Shown here one piece after another: positions 25,943 through 35,367 of a stretch of DNA of 64,000 bases. The position numbers and the translations under genes were made by a program. The stretch covers positions 5,332,001 to 5,396,000 of the forward strand of contig NZ_CP170094.1 of the NCBI RefSeq assembly GCF_042180575.1, read 5' to 3'. Each line of letters begins with the position of its first letter. The stretch's first letter is position 1. The DNA comes from Bernardetia sp042180575 (GTDB taxonomy: Bacteria > Bacteroidota > Bacteroidia > Cytophagales > Bernardetiaceae). The notes under the pieces are model-generated. The model saw only the letters and a program-made list of their open reading frames with translations, was not told where the DNA came from and made no database searches.

Positions 25943-26842
25943 ATGAGAGTTGTTGGTTTTAGTTTTATCAAAAATGCAGTTGCTTTAGATTATCCTATTG
26001 TACAAGCGATTGAATCAGTTTTACCTCTTTGTGATGAGTTTGTTATTATGGTTGGAAATTCTGATGATGATACACTTGCATTGATTGAAAATTTAGCTCA
26101 AAAGACAAATAAAGTAAAAATTTATAATAGTATTTGGGATGATTCTCTAAAACAAGGAGGGCGAGTTTTGGCTGCCGAAACAGATAAAGCTTATGCCAAA
26201 ATTTTAGAAAATGATAAAATAAATGGTACAAAAACAGATTGGGCAGTTTATATTCAAGGTGATGAAACAGTTCATGAAAAATACCTTTCCAACATCAAAG
26301 ATGCAATGGAAAAGTATAAAGATGACCCAAAAGTAGAAGGGCTTTTACTTAATTATTTGCATTTTTATGGTTCGTATGATTATGTAGGTGATTCAAGAAA
26401 ATGGTATCGTAGAGAAATTAGGGTGGTAAAAGCAAGAGAAGATATTTTTTCATTTAGAGATGCACAAGGATTTAGAAAAAAACCGAATACGATTCTAAAA
26501 GTAAAACATATAGATGCTTACATATATCATTATGGTTGGGTGCGTCCTCCTCAAAAACAGCTTGCCAAGCAGAAAGCATTTAATAGTCTTTATAAAGATA
26601 AAGAATGGGTAGATAATAAATTTGGAGCAATGCAAACCTTTGATTATTCTGGTATAGATTCACTCAAAAAATTTGAAGGAACACACCCAAAAGTAATTCA
26701 AGAAAGAATACAAAAAATGAATTGGACGTTCGAACACGATATTTCAAAGAAAAACTATACTCTTCGGGTTCGTTTCTTGACATGGGTAGAAAAATGGACA
26801 GGCTGGAGAATAGGAGAATATAAAAACTATAAACGGATTTAG
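25943..26842 (+). CDS. Glycosyltransferase family 2-like protein
   Basis: 299 residues, no signal peptide. The N-terminus MRVVGFSFIKNAVALDYPI, then LPLCDEFVIMVGNSDDDT, is the nucleotide-sugar-binding half of GT-A fold enzymes; an acidic motif in VYIQGDETVHEK (near 110) takes the place of the DXD metal site. The later part (YDYVGDSRKWYRREIRVVK, then YIYHYGWVRPP) resembles the acceptor side of related Bacteroidota transferases. Substrate and product are unknown; lipopolysaccharide, exopolysaccharide or glycoprotein synthesis are possible. It is not inside a recognisable polysaccharide cluster, since its neighbours are a DUF6029 gene and pruA. Confidence 0.72.
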   Translation: MRVVGFSFIKNAVALDYPIVQAIESVLPLCDEFVIMVGNSDDDTLALIENLAQKTNKVKIYNSIWDDSLKQGGRVLAAETDKAYAKILENDKINGTKTDWAVYIQGDETVHEKYLSNIKDAMEKYKDDPKVEGLLLNYLHFYGSYDYVGDSRKWYRREIRVVKAREDIFSFRDAQGFRKKPNTILKVKHIDAYIYHYGWVRPPQKQLAKQKAFNSLYKDKEWVDNKFGAMQTFDYSGIDSLKKFEGTHPKVIQERIQKMNWTFEHDISKKNYTLRVRFLTWVEKWTGWRIGEYKNYKRI

Positions 26843-26974
26843 TGTTTTCTTTAAAATTACCAATTCTCAAATAGTATTTGTATTTTTGTTCTATCGTATT
26901 TTTATCTGATTAATAAATCGATAAATCATAGAAACAAAATAATTCCATACAACAAACATAAAGCAATTTTTAAT

Positions 26975-28669
26975 ATGCAAAATGCCATTTTTTCTATTCC
27001 TTTTCCAAAAAACGAACCTGTTTTAGAATACCGTGCAGGTTCTCCAGAGCGTGAAGCACTCAAAAAAGCGATTAAAGAATTACGTAGTCAAGAATTAGAT
27101 ATTCCAATGACGATTGGTGGACAAAAAGTACGTACAGAAGAAAAAATGCGTCTTTCTCCTCCTCACGACCACAAGCATACATTAGGTCATTTTCATTATG
27201 GTGACAAAGGACATGTAGAGCAAGCTATTCGTGCAGCATTGGCAGCAAAAGAATCTTGGGAAGAATTGCCTTGGACAAACCGTGCAACTATTTTCTTGAA
27301 AGCTGCTGACCTTATCGCAGGAGAATATCGTGCTAAAATCAATGCAGCAACTGTGTTAGGTCAGTCTAAAAATGCTTATCAAGCTGAAATCGATGCAGCT
27401 TGTGAGTTTATTGATTTCTTGCGTTTCAATGCTTATTTTATGCAAGAGATTTATGAAAAACAACCTGTTTCATCTGATGGAATTTGGAATAAATTAGAAT
27501 ATCGTCCTTTAGAAGGATTTGTTTTTGCGCTTACGCCATTCAATTTTACGGCTATTGCAGGAAATCTTCCAGCTTCGGCTGCCCTTATGGGAAATGTTAT
27601 AGTTTGGAAACCAGCATTTACTCAGATTTATTCTGCTCATGTAATTATGGAGGTTTTCGAAAAAGCAGGAATGCCAGACGGAGTAATTAACCTTATTTTT
27701 ACAGATGGTCCTGAAACAGGCGATGTAATTTTCAATCATAAAGATTTTGCAGGAATCCATTTTACAGGAAGTACAGGTGTATTCCAAACAATTTGGAAAG
27801 AAATTGGCAAAAATATCCAAAACTATAAGAGTTATCCGAGAATTGTAGGAGAAACAGGTGGAAAAGATTTTGTGGTGGCTCATCATACTGCAAATGCTGG
27901 TCAAGTAGCTACTGCACTTGTTCGTGGTGCTTTTGAGTTTCAAGGACAAAAATGTTCGGCTGCTTCAAGAGCTTATCTTCCTCAAAATATTTGGAAGGAA
28001 GTAAAAGAAAGAATGACAGACATGCTTTCTGATATCAAAGTAGGTTCGCCAGAAGTGTATGGTAATTTTGTAAATGCTGTCATTGATGAGAAATCATTTG
28101 ATAAAATTGCTAAGTATATAGACAACGCCAAAAAAGACAAAAATGTCAAAGTAATTGCAGGTGGAAATTATGACAAATCAAAAGGCTATTTTATTGAGCC
28201 AACAGTCTTGAAAGTAGAAGACCCGAAATATATTACGATGTGTGAAGAAATTTTCGGTCCTGTCTTGACAATTTATGTTTATCCAGAGAATGATTTTGAG
28301 GATATTCTTACGCTTACAGACCAAACTTCTCCGTATGCTTTGACAGGTTCTATTTTTGCTCATGACCGTACAGCCGTAGAATTAGCTACCAAAAAACTCA
28401 AAAATGCAGCAGGTAATTTTTATATCAATGATAAACCAACAGGTGCAGTGGTAGGTCAGCAGCCGTTTGGTGGTGCAAGAGCATCAGGAACAAACGACAA
28501 AGCAGGTTCGTATCTGAATTTGTTGCGTTGGGTAAGTCCTCGTACAATCAAAGAAACGTTTAATGCTCCGACAAGCTATGAATATCCATTTTTGGAATTA
28601 GAGCCAAAAGCAAAAAAAGAATCAAATGGACAAGCAAAAAAGGATAAAAAAGAAAAAGTAAAGAAGTAA
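26975..28669 (+). CDS. pruA: L-glutamate gamma-semialdehyde dehydrogenase (delta-1-pyrroline-5-carboxylate dehydrogenase)
   Basis: 564 residues. It oxidises glutamate semialdehyde to glutamate with NAD in proline breakdown. The aldehyde dehydrogenase fold is complete: cofactor region FALTPFNFTAIAGNLPASAA with WKPA, glycine motif FTGSTGVF, catalytic glutamate in VGETGGKDFVVAH (near 291) and catalytic cysteine in FQGQKCSAASRAY (near 325). The C-terminal QQPFGGARASGTNDKAGS is typical of PruA. It is the single-function form without a proline dehydrogenase domain, and no putA or prodh gene is nearby. A short lysine-rich tail (last 20 residues) extends past the usual end. A hairpin terminator follows the gene. 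Confidence 0.93.
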   Translation: MQNAIFSIPFPKNEPVLEYRAGSPEREALKKAIKELRSQELDIPMTIGGQKVRTEEKMRLSPPHDHKHTLGHFHYGDKGHVEQAIRAALAAKESWEELPWTNRATIFLKAADLIAGEYRAKINAATVLGQSKNAYQAEIDAACEFIDFLRFNAYFMQEIYEKQPVSSDGIWNKLEYRPLEGFVFALTPFNFTAIAGNLPASAALMGNVIVWKPAFTQIYSAHVIMEVFEKAGMPDGVINLIFTDGPETGDVIFNHKDFAGIHFTGSTGVFQTIWKEIGKNIQNYKSYPRIVGETGGKDFVVAHHTANAGQVATALVRGAFEFQGQKCSAASRAYLPQNIWKEVKERMTDMLSDIKVGSPEVYGNFVNAVIDEKSFDKIAKYIDNAKKDKNVKVIAGGNYDKSKGYFIEPTVLKVEDPKYITMCEEIFGPVLTIYVYPENDFEDILTLTDQTSPYALTGSIFAHDRTAVELATKKLKNAAGNFYINDKPTGAVVGQQPFGGARASGTNDKAGSYLNLLRWVSPRTIKETFNAPTSYEYPFLELEPKAKKESNGQAKKDKKEKVKK

Positions 28670-28680
28670 TTTAATTTTCT

Positions 28681-28713
28681 AAACCTATAAGGTTTTCACA
28701 ACCTTATAGGTTT
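28681..28713 (+). terminator. Terminator after pruA
   Basis: aaacctataaggtt pairs exactly with aaccttataggttt across a 5-nt loop, 11 bp after the pruA stop. The T-tract is short (three T, then A-rich), so efficiency is uncertain. Confidence 0.65.
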
Positions 28714-28799
28714 AAATATAAATGATAAAAATAATTGAATGAAATAAACTATACACAAATTTTGATAGAAAATAATTGTAATTATAATTAAAGCGATAA

Positions 28800-31076
28800 A
28801 TGAATTTAGCAACATTTCAAAAAAGAATAATTAAGAGTTTATTATTTCTTATTTCTGTATTTTGTTTATTTAATGGCATTACTTCTTGCCAGTTTTACAG
28901 AAATACAGCTTCTCGCTACAATGCCTATTTTTTGGCACAAGAGCGTTTTAATGAAGTGTATAAGAATACATATATTCAACAAAAAAGTGATTTTAATAAT
29001 GTATTGTCAGTCTTGCCTCCAATCGATAGTGTTTCGATGGGAGGATTTAAGGGTGAGCTAGATTATGTTGTCGAAAAGGCTTCTTTACCCATTCAACGCC
29101 ACCCAGAAAGTGACTGGACAGATGATAGTTATTTATTGATTGGGAAAGCTCGTTTGCATCAAGCAGATTATAGAAATGCTATTAATTCCTTTAAATATTT
29201 GAATGGAAATAGTAATGAATTAGATATTCGTCATGCTTCGCTTATTTGGCTGATGCGCTCGTTTATTGAAAGTGGAAACTTGGATCAAGCTTCTTTTACG
29301 ATGGATTATATTTCGAAAGAAGGCGATAAATTTTCAGAAGAAAATATTAGAGATTTTTATTTGGTGTCAGCTCATTATTATAGAAGTATAAATGATTTTG
29401 ACAAAACAGCAGCCTATTTAGAACTTGCCTTGCCTTATGTGAAAAATAGAACTCAAAAAGCTCGTTATCATTTTATTTTGGGACAGGTTTATCAGAATAA
29501 AGCCAAACAAGGCATTGATGACAAAACAATAAATATCAAGAAGTTTGATAGCAAATCATATCAAAATTATCAAGCAAGTATAAAAGCACACCCTGAATAT
29601 GAAATGGTTTTTAATGCTCAACTCAATGCTTCACAGGTAGCAGGAACGAGTGCAGAAGATGTAAAACAAGCACAAAAATATTTTGAAAAATTGCTCAAAG
29701 ACCAAAAAAATGAAGAATACAAAGACCGTATTTATTATGAAATGGCTGGTTTTGCTCAAAAGCGAGGCAATACAGAAGAAGCAATAAATCTTTTGCAAGA
29801 ATCTTTGAATCAACCTTCTACTAATTCAGCTCAAAGAGCTTATACGTATGTTAGAATGGGCGAACTTTATTATGCTGAAAGTGAGTATGCAAAAGCAAAT
29901 TCATATTATGATTCTGCACTCGCAATCAGTACAGAAGAAATGCGTAATTATGATAAAATTGCTGCACGAGGAGAGATTTTGAACCAATTTTTTGAGCAGT
30001 ATGATGTATTGGAGAAAGCAGATACAAAAATAGAACTTTCTCAAATGTCACAGGATGAGTTAGTCAAGTATTTTGAAAAGCAAATAGCAGAAGAAAAAGC
30101 ACAAATAGATAAAGAAATAGCAGCAGCCGAAAAAGCAGCCAAAAATGGAAATTTAGTCAATCAAGGAACAACAAATCCATTTGCAAATACATCTAATCCT
30201 GCTCAAACATGGTATTTTTATAACGAACAAGCAGTTCGACAAGGAAAGAATACATTTGTAAGAGTATGGAAAAACAGACCTTTGGAAGATAATTGGAGAA
30301 GAAGCAATAAAATAAATAGTGCTATCGATAATACAGCCAATCCAACAGAAACAATGGTAGATAGCAAAACAGAGCAAGAAAACCTGTATGCAACCGTTGC
30401 AGGAGTAGAAGAACGTTTGAAAACAGTTCCGACTACAAAAGAAGAAATTACACTTTTAGAGAAAGAAATTGAGGTTGCTTTATTTGAGCTTGGCAAAGTA
30501 TATCACTATCAGCTTGAAGAAAATGAAAATGCGAGAGCTACTTTTGAACGTTTTATTAAAGATTTTCCTACAAACAAAAATATTCCAGAAGCATTATTTT
30601 TGCTTCGTAAAATATGCTTGGAAAACAAAACATTAGAAAAGTGTGATGTAGCTAGTTATGAAAATACCTTACAATCAAAGTATCCTGAATCTACTTTTGC
30701 AAAACTTATTTCTGACCCTAATTATTTAGAGGAAGCTGCTGTTAATGATACGATTGTTACAAGTTTGTATAAAGAAAGTTATGAGCTTTATTCCGCTAAA
30801 AACTATGAAAAAGCGATTGAGAAATTAGAGAAAATCCAAACTGATTATCCTCAAAACAGTTATAATGCAAAAATAGAATTACTTCGAATTATGAGTGCTT
30901 CTCATATAGAATCTCTGCCCATTTATGTAGAGAAATTGAATACTTTTGTTTCAAAATATGAAGGAAGTAAAGAACAAGAATATGCAAAAAAACTGTTAGA
31001 AGTAGCAGATAAAAAATTAAAAGAAAACCCTGTGCAAGAATCTAAAGATGAAACAGAAACAAATACAGGTGGATAA
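28800..31076 (+). CDS. porW: TPR-repeat lipoprotein, PorW/SprE-like T9SS component
   Basis: 758 residues. A hydrophobic signal (about residues 10-29) ends in a lipobox-like GITSC, giving a lipoprotein. Directly after the cysteine comes FYRNTASRYNAYFLAQERF, matching the start of mature SprE/PorW proteins, where a tyrosine- and asparagine-rich stretch precedes the TPR array. Several TPR-like units follow (DDSYLLIGKARLHQADYRNA, then YYEMAGFAQKRGNTEEAINL, and YVRMGELYYAESEYAKANSYY in parts), with a lysine- and alanine-rich linker near 430-450 and further TPRs to the end (YELYSAKNYEKAIEKLEKI). PorW/SprE is required for T9SS secretion and gliding, connecting the motor complex to the outer-membrane translocon. 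The three giant T9SS cargo genes nearby fit this role. The assignment rests on architecture and the N-terminal motif. Confidence 0.7.
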   Translation: MNLATFQKRIIKSLLFLISVFCLFNGITSCQFYRNTASRYNAYFLAQERFNEVYKNTYIQQKSDFNNVLSVLPPIDSVSMGGFKGELDYVVEKASLPIQRHPESDWTDDSYLLIGKARLHQADYRNAINSFKYLNGNSNELDIRHASLIWLMRSFIESGNLDQASFTMDYISKEGDKFSEENIRDFYLVSAHYYRSINDFDKTAAYLELALPYVKNRTQKARYHFILGQVYQNKAKQGIDDKTINIKKFDSKSYQNYQASIKAHPEYEMVFNAQLNASQVAGTSAEDVKQAQKYFEKLLKDQKNEEYKDRIYYEMAGFAQKRGNTEEAINLLQESLNQPSTNSAQRAYTYVRMGELYYAESEYAKANSYYDSALAISTEEMRNYDKIAARGEILNQFFEQYDVLEKADTKIELSQMSQDELVKYFEKQIAEEKAQIDKEIAAAEKAAKNGNLVNQGTTNPFANTSNPAQTWYFYNEQAVRQGKNTFVRVWKNRPLEDNWRRSNKINSAIDNTANPTETMVDSKTEQENLYATVAGVEERLKTVPTTKEEITLLEKEIEVALFELGKVYHYQLEENENARATFERFIKDFPTNKNIPEALFLLRKICLENKTLEKCDVASYENTLQSKYPESTFAKLISDPNYLEEAAVNDTIVTSLYKESYELYSAKNYEKAIEKLEKIQTDYPQNSYNAKIELLRIMSASHIESLPIYVEKLNTFVSKYEGSKEQEYAKKLLEVADKKLKENPVQESKDETETNTGG

Positions 31077-31345
31077 ATAGAAAATGAGAATGATTAAATC
31101 TATCTTTTTAATTAAATTTTTATTTTTATATAATTTTTCACTATTTTTGGAAACCTTTAATCTATTCATTATACTAGAAGGAGTAAAAAAATAATATAGA
31201 ATCTATCAAATCCTATACAGTTAGAAAATAGTTAGTTCAAAAAAAAGAAGCATATCAGCTTAATTTAAGTTTATTTTATATATAGTAATTTTAATCAATT
31301 TAGTTTACTTTTAATAGTACTAGTATTTATATCGAACAAATAATA

Positions 31346-32212
31346 ATGAAAACACCTAAGTATCCAAATCGTTCAAGAAATCAAGAAGAAGATTCTCATC
31401 AACAGTCCTCATATTCTAATTCTCGTGCCTCTAATAATTCTAATGGAGGTTACCAAGGCTCAAATCATAATTCTAACCACAACGAGCGTGGTAACGGACA
31501 TAATTCTAACTACAACAATTCAAATGGAGGACACAACAACTATTCTCGCTACAACAAAAGAGAATTCATGAACTATAATAAGTTCAGTTTTGACCGTATC
31601 AAAAGACGTTTTAATCTCAATGAAGTACAAAAAGATTTATTTGAAGGAATTACTCCTATTGAGCCAAGTGAATGGCTAAAACAAACAATGGAAATTACGG
31701 CAGATTTGCCAATCAAGACAGAAAAAGCACGTACAGAGTTTATTTTGATGCCTATTCTTTTAGAGCTTCGCAAGCGTACCGAACGTATATTTACGATTTA
31801 TTCGGGAGAGTATTTTAATGTAGAGCCTCGTGAAGGTTTGGCAGGTCCTTCAGATATTATTTTATCAATGGGAGCAGAGTCTTACTCTATTTCTTCGCCA
31901 GTTATGTCTATTGTACAGGCTTACAAAAATAACCTTGATTTAGGCTTAGGAAAATGTGTGGCCCAAATGATTGCAGCAGATATTTTTAATGAGCGTGAAG
32001 ATAATAATATTACAACTATTTATGGATGTGTAACAACAGGTGAACAGTGGCTGTTTTTGCGTTTGGAAGGTGATACCATCCAAATTCATCCACACCGTTT
32101 TTTCTTAAACGAGCTTACTGATATTATAGGAATGTTCCAGTCTATGTTAGACAACTGCAAAGAAGATGTTGCGACACCTAAAGTAGTAGAAACTGAAACG
32201 GCAGCAGAATAA
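31346..32212 (+). CDS. Protein with low-complexity N-terminus and degenerate PD-(D/E)XK-like domain
   Basis: 288 residues. Residues 1-75 are low complexity, rich in Asn, Ser, Gly and His. Residues 90-265 resemble a family of uncharacterised PD-(D/E)XK-like proteins that I know from cyanobacteria and Bacteroidota: KARTEFILMPILLELRKRT, then GLAGPSDIILSM (Asp170), then SPVMSIVQAYKNNLDLGLGK and AQMIAADIFNE. In those relatives the third motif reads VEAK; here the aligned residues are Gln191 and Tyr193 in VQAYK, so the Glu and Lys expected for catalysis are replaced. It is therefore probably not an active nuclease, and may bind nucleic acid or a partner. It is monocistronic, with a 269-bp leader region and a strong terminator. 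Family membership is from memory and uncertain. Confidence 0.6.
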   Translation: MKTPKYPNRSRNQEEDSHQQSSYSNSRASNNSNGGYQGSNHNSNHNERGNGHNSNYNNSNGGHNNYSRYNKREFMNYNKFSFDRIKRRFNLNEVQKDLFEGITPIEPSEWLKQTMEITADLPIKTEKARTEFILMPILLELRKRTERIFTIYSGEYFNVEPREGLAGPSDIILSMGAESYSISSPVMSIVQAYKNNLDLGLGKCVAQMIAADIFNEREDNNITTIYGCVTTGEQWLFLRLEGDTIQIHPHRFFLNELTDIIGMFQSMLDNCKEDVATPKVVETETAAE

Positions 32213-32240
32213 ATTTATTCTGAATTAATTTAGATTTATA

Positions 32241-32288
32241 AAAAAAGAGTTTTACTATTCTAAGAATGAATAGTGAAACTCTTTTTTG
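32241..32288 (+). terminator. Terminator after the degenerate-nuclease gene
   Basis: A 19-bp stem (aaaaaagagttttactatt with its complement, one G-T pair) closes a 9-nt loop and is followed by T-rich sequence, 29 bp after the stop. Confidence 0.8.
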
Positions 32289-32329
32289 TATTGATTTTTT
32301 TTAGTGAAAAAAAAATCAATAAATGTCTA

Positions 32330-32367
32330 AAACTTTGAGAGCTTTTATTAAAAGACTCTCAAAGTTT
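32330..32367 (-). terminator. Terminator after the 2340-residue surface protein gene
   Basis: aaactttgagag pairs exactly with ctctcaaagttt across a 14-nt loop. It lies 11 bp past the stop of the minus-strand giant gene, with T-rich sequence after it on that strand. Confidence 0.75.
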
Positions 32368-32377
32368 GAATAAACAA

Positions 32378-35367
32378 TTACTCCACAATAATCGCTTTAG
32401 AATAAGTGTTTCCATTTTGATTAAAATGAATAAGATATATTCCTTTCGGCTGATTTTTGAGGTCAATGGTAAACTTCTGACTTCCTTTTTCGAAAGTTTG
32501 TGTTTTGATGCTTCTACCGATGCCATCAAAAACAGTTACTTGTGTATCTGCTGATAAAGAAGTTCCAAAACGAACATTGAAAATACCTGTACTTGGATTT
32601 GGATAAATACTAAATGTATCTTTTTCTACATCCGTTGTTGTTTCATTTGCTTGAATTTTGTTTGGAATTCTAGCACCACTTCCACAAAAAGAAACGACAA
32701 AACTACCTGCTGATGCATTTGGTGTATGAATCGATACATCACCTACAAGTGCATCCATAATCGCTGATTCTTGATGAATAAGAACATTATTTTTGAAATA
32801 TTTAATCATATTTCCATCTCTTGCCACACTAAATTTATCCCCTACTTGATAAGTTGTACTTCCACCTGAAGTAGAGTTATAACTTGAATAAGCAACACCA
32901 CTTGGAGTAAGATACCACGCATATTTGATGGAAGTATAGCTTGCAATCGTATTTGGAATAGCCAAACCAAACATATAAGATGCCTTTTGAGCAACTGTAT
33001 TGAGGATAGAACCTGAACTACTTGCTGCTAACGTATTTGTTGTTGCGCCTGCTGACCAAGAAGCTGTAGATGTACTTTTAGTGACTGTTGTACCACTGAC
33101 TGAAACCTCTGTTTGATTCACAAAAGTATTTTGGTAACTCAAAAAGACTGTTTTAGTCAATGTTCCATAACTACCTGTCGCTGTAACGGTGTAATATCCT
33201 CCATCTGTTTGAGGACTCAACGTTGCTGATGAACTTACTGTGTTATTTGCAGCATCTTTCCATTCATAAGTACTTGAAAAAACACCACCACTTAGACTGG
33301 CTGTTGCACTTACACCAGAACTAGGACAAGAAGCAGCAGAACTTGTTACATCAATAGATAAAGGACAATCCGTAAACAAGACTTGAGGTAAAATACCACT
33401 TCCTGTATGCATACTCACATCAGCAAGTAAACTTGAATGGCTACTGGTGCTGCTTGTATAAAAAGAAGAACCATTTTTGGAATAATGAATACTACTTCCA
33501 AAACGTTCTATTTTGAAAACATCATTGGCTTGATAAGTTCCAAAATTACCTTTAAAAACACCTTTTTCATAAATGGAAACACTACCTGATGCTGCCAAGT
33601 AAATTGCATAATCAATAGAAGTATAACCTGCACCACCTTCTGCTTTAGAAACACCTATCATATAAGATGCATTTGGTTGAGCAAGGAATAAAATACCTCC
33701 ATCTCCCTCAAAAGAAACCGTAGAATTTGCAGAGCTACTCCAGTTATTAGAAGTACCTGTTTTCTTTAAATTATCTCCTTCTTGAGTAAAATCTGTCAAA
33801 CCTGTCCAACTAAGAGATGCTCCTACTAAATAAGAAGAACTATAATCTATTCCTCCTTTTGAAAGTGTAAGTGTGTAGCCATTGGCTGGTAGATTGGATA
33901 TATCTTCTGTGCTAACGGTTGAAAACCTAGGAGCTGACCAAGAATAGGTAAAACCTGTGCCTGTTACATCAATACTACCTAAACTAGAACCACTGCCACA
34001 ATCAAAATTGGTAACAACAGACGAATAGGTTTCACCTCCTGTTGTTCCACAAAATGAATTTTGTAAAACTCCTGCTGTCCCATTAAGTGTATAAATGGAA
34101 ACATCAGCTACCAAACGTTCTCCTGTACTTACTGTAGACTGATAAACAACAACTTCATTTTTATAGAATTTGATTTGACTTCCCTCTCGTCCTACTCTCA
34201 AATTATCGCCTACTTGATAAGCTACACCTGCTCCTGATTGAGCATTATAATTAGGATAAGCAATCCCACCTTTTGAAACATACCACGCATATGTAATGGA
34301 AGTATAGCTTGCATCTGTGTTTGATTTGGCTAAACCAAACATATAGGAAGTGGAAGTGGAAGTGATTGTGTTATTGACCCATCCATCTACTGTAGGACTC
34401 AACTGTTGGGTAGAATTAGCTCCACTTGTCCAGCCTTGTGTATCTGTTTTGGAGACAACATTACCTACAACAGAAACATTACTTTCATTTTCCCAAGTAA
34501 TGATATTACCAATAACGACAGATTTAGTAAGAACCAAACCAGCACTTGCAAGAGTAGCTGTTACTGTATAAGTGCCATTCGGTTTGCCTGTGATACTAAC
34601 TGTAGTTTCTCCACCACCTGACCAGCTATAGGTAACAGGAAGAACTTCTCCTACTAAACTTGCCACTGCACTGCCTGAAGTAGTAGCAGGACAACTATTT
34701 GAAGTCGTAGAAACTACTAAGGAAATAGGACAACTCGTAAATTGAACTTGAGGAATTGATGAAGAAGCATTAAACATAGTAGCACTCACAAATAAATCTG
34801 TACTTTTAGCATTGGTTTGAGTGCGAAAAGGAACACCATTTTTAGAGTATGTAATGGTTGTGCCACTACGAGTGATACGGAAAATATCGCCAGACACATA
34901 ATTACCATGACTTCCTATATAATTTCCTTGTTGATAGACTTCTACTTCTCCCAGTCTATTTAGATAAATAGCATATCCAATATCCGAATAACCAACATTA
35001 TTATTGAGATAAGAAAGACCAACAATATAAGAGTTTGTTGTTTCAGAGGCTGTAAATACAATACCTCCATCACCTATTACTCGTTCTACTGAACTTGCAT
35101 CACTATCCCAACCTGTAGTAGCTCCTTTGACTAACTCTTTCTCTGCATTCACTGTAAAATTAGTCAAATCTGTCCAGTTTAAGTCATAACCTACTTCATA
35201 AGTCGCTGTATAATCAGTTCCTCCATCACTAATCGTAACTGTATATTCACCCACTGCTAATCCAGAAATATCTTCTGTCGTTGCTCCTGTATTCCAAAGG
35301 TAAGTAGCACTTCCTGTGCCTCCTGTTACTGTTAAATCAATAGCTCCTGTACTGCCTCCTGCACAGC
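32378..35367 (-). repeat. Left arm of a 3-kb near-identical inverted repeat
   Basis: This 2990-bp coding segment matches 56239-59222 in opposite orientation. By eye the encoded residues differ at only a few positions, with in-frame differences of +9 bp and -3 bp. Similarity stops exactly at the stop codon on one side and just upstream of the SprB repeat on the other. Confidence 0.92.

Noticed and set aside
26881..26888. TATTTTTG box before pruA, and similar isolated boxes at 1176-1183, 16583-16590, 20370-20377, 39896-39903 and 62112-62119 (the four on the minus strand read as CAAAnnTA)
   Set aside because: Each matches the -7 element, but no TTG/TTTG lies at the usual 19-21-nt spacing, and such boxes are frequent by chance in A+T-rich DNA.
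32289..32321. A third hairpin (ttgatttttttt with its complement) between two terminators
   Set aside because: It is only A-T-rich and sits between two better hairpins of convergent genes; it needs no separate function.
34350..34621. Two overlapping plus-strand frames here and mirror-image minus-strand frames at 56985-57256 that encode almost the same peptides
   Set aside because: They are antisense shadows of the two arms of the inverted repeat; their similarity follows from the near-identical coding DNA and not from separate genes.
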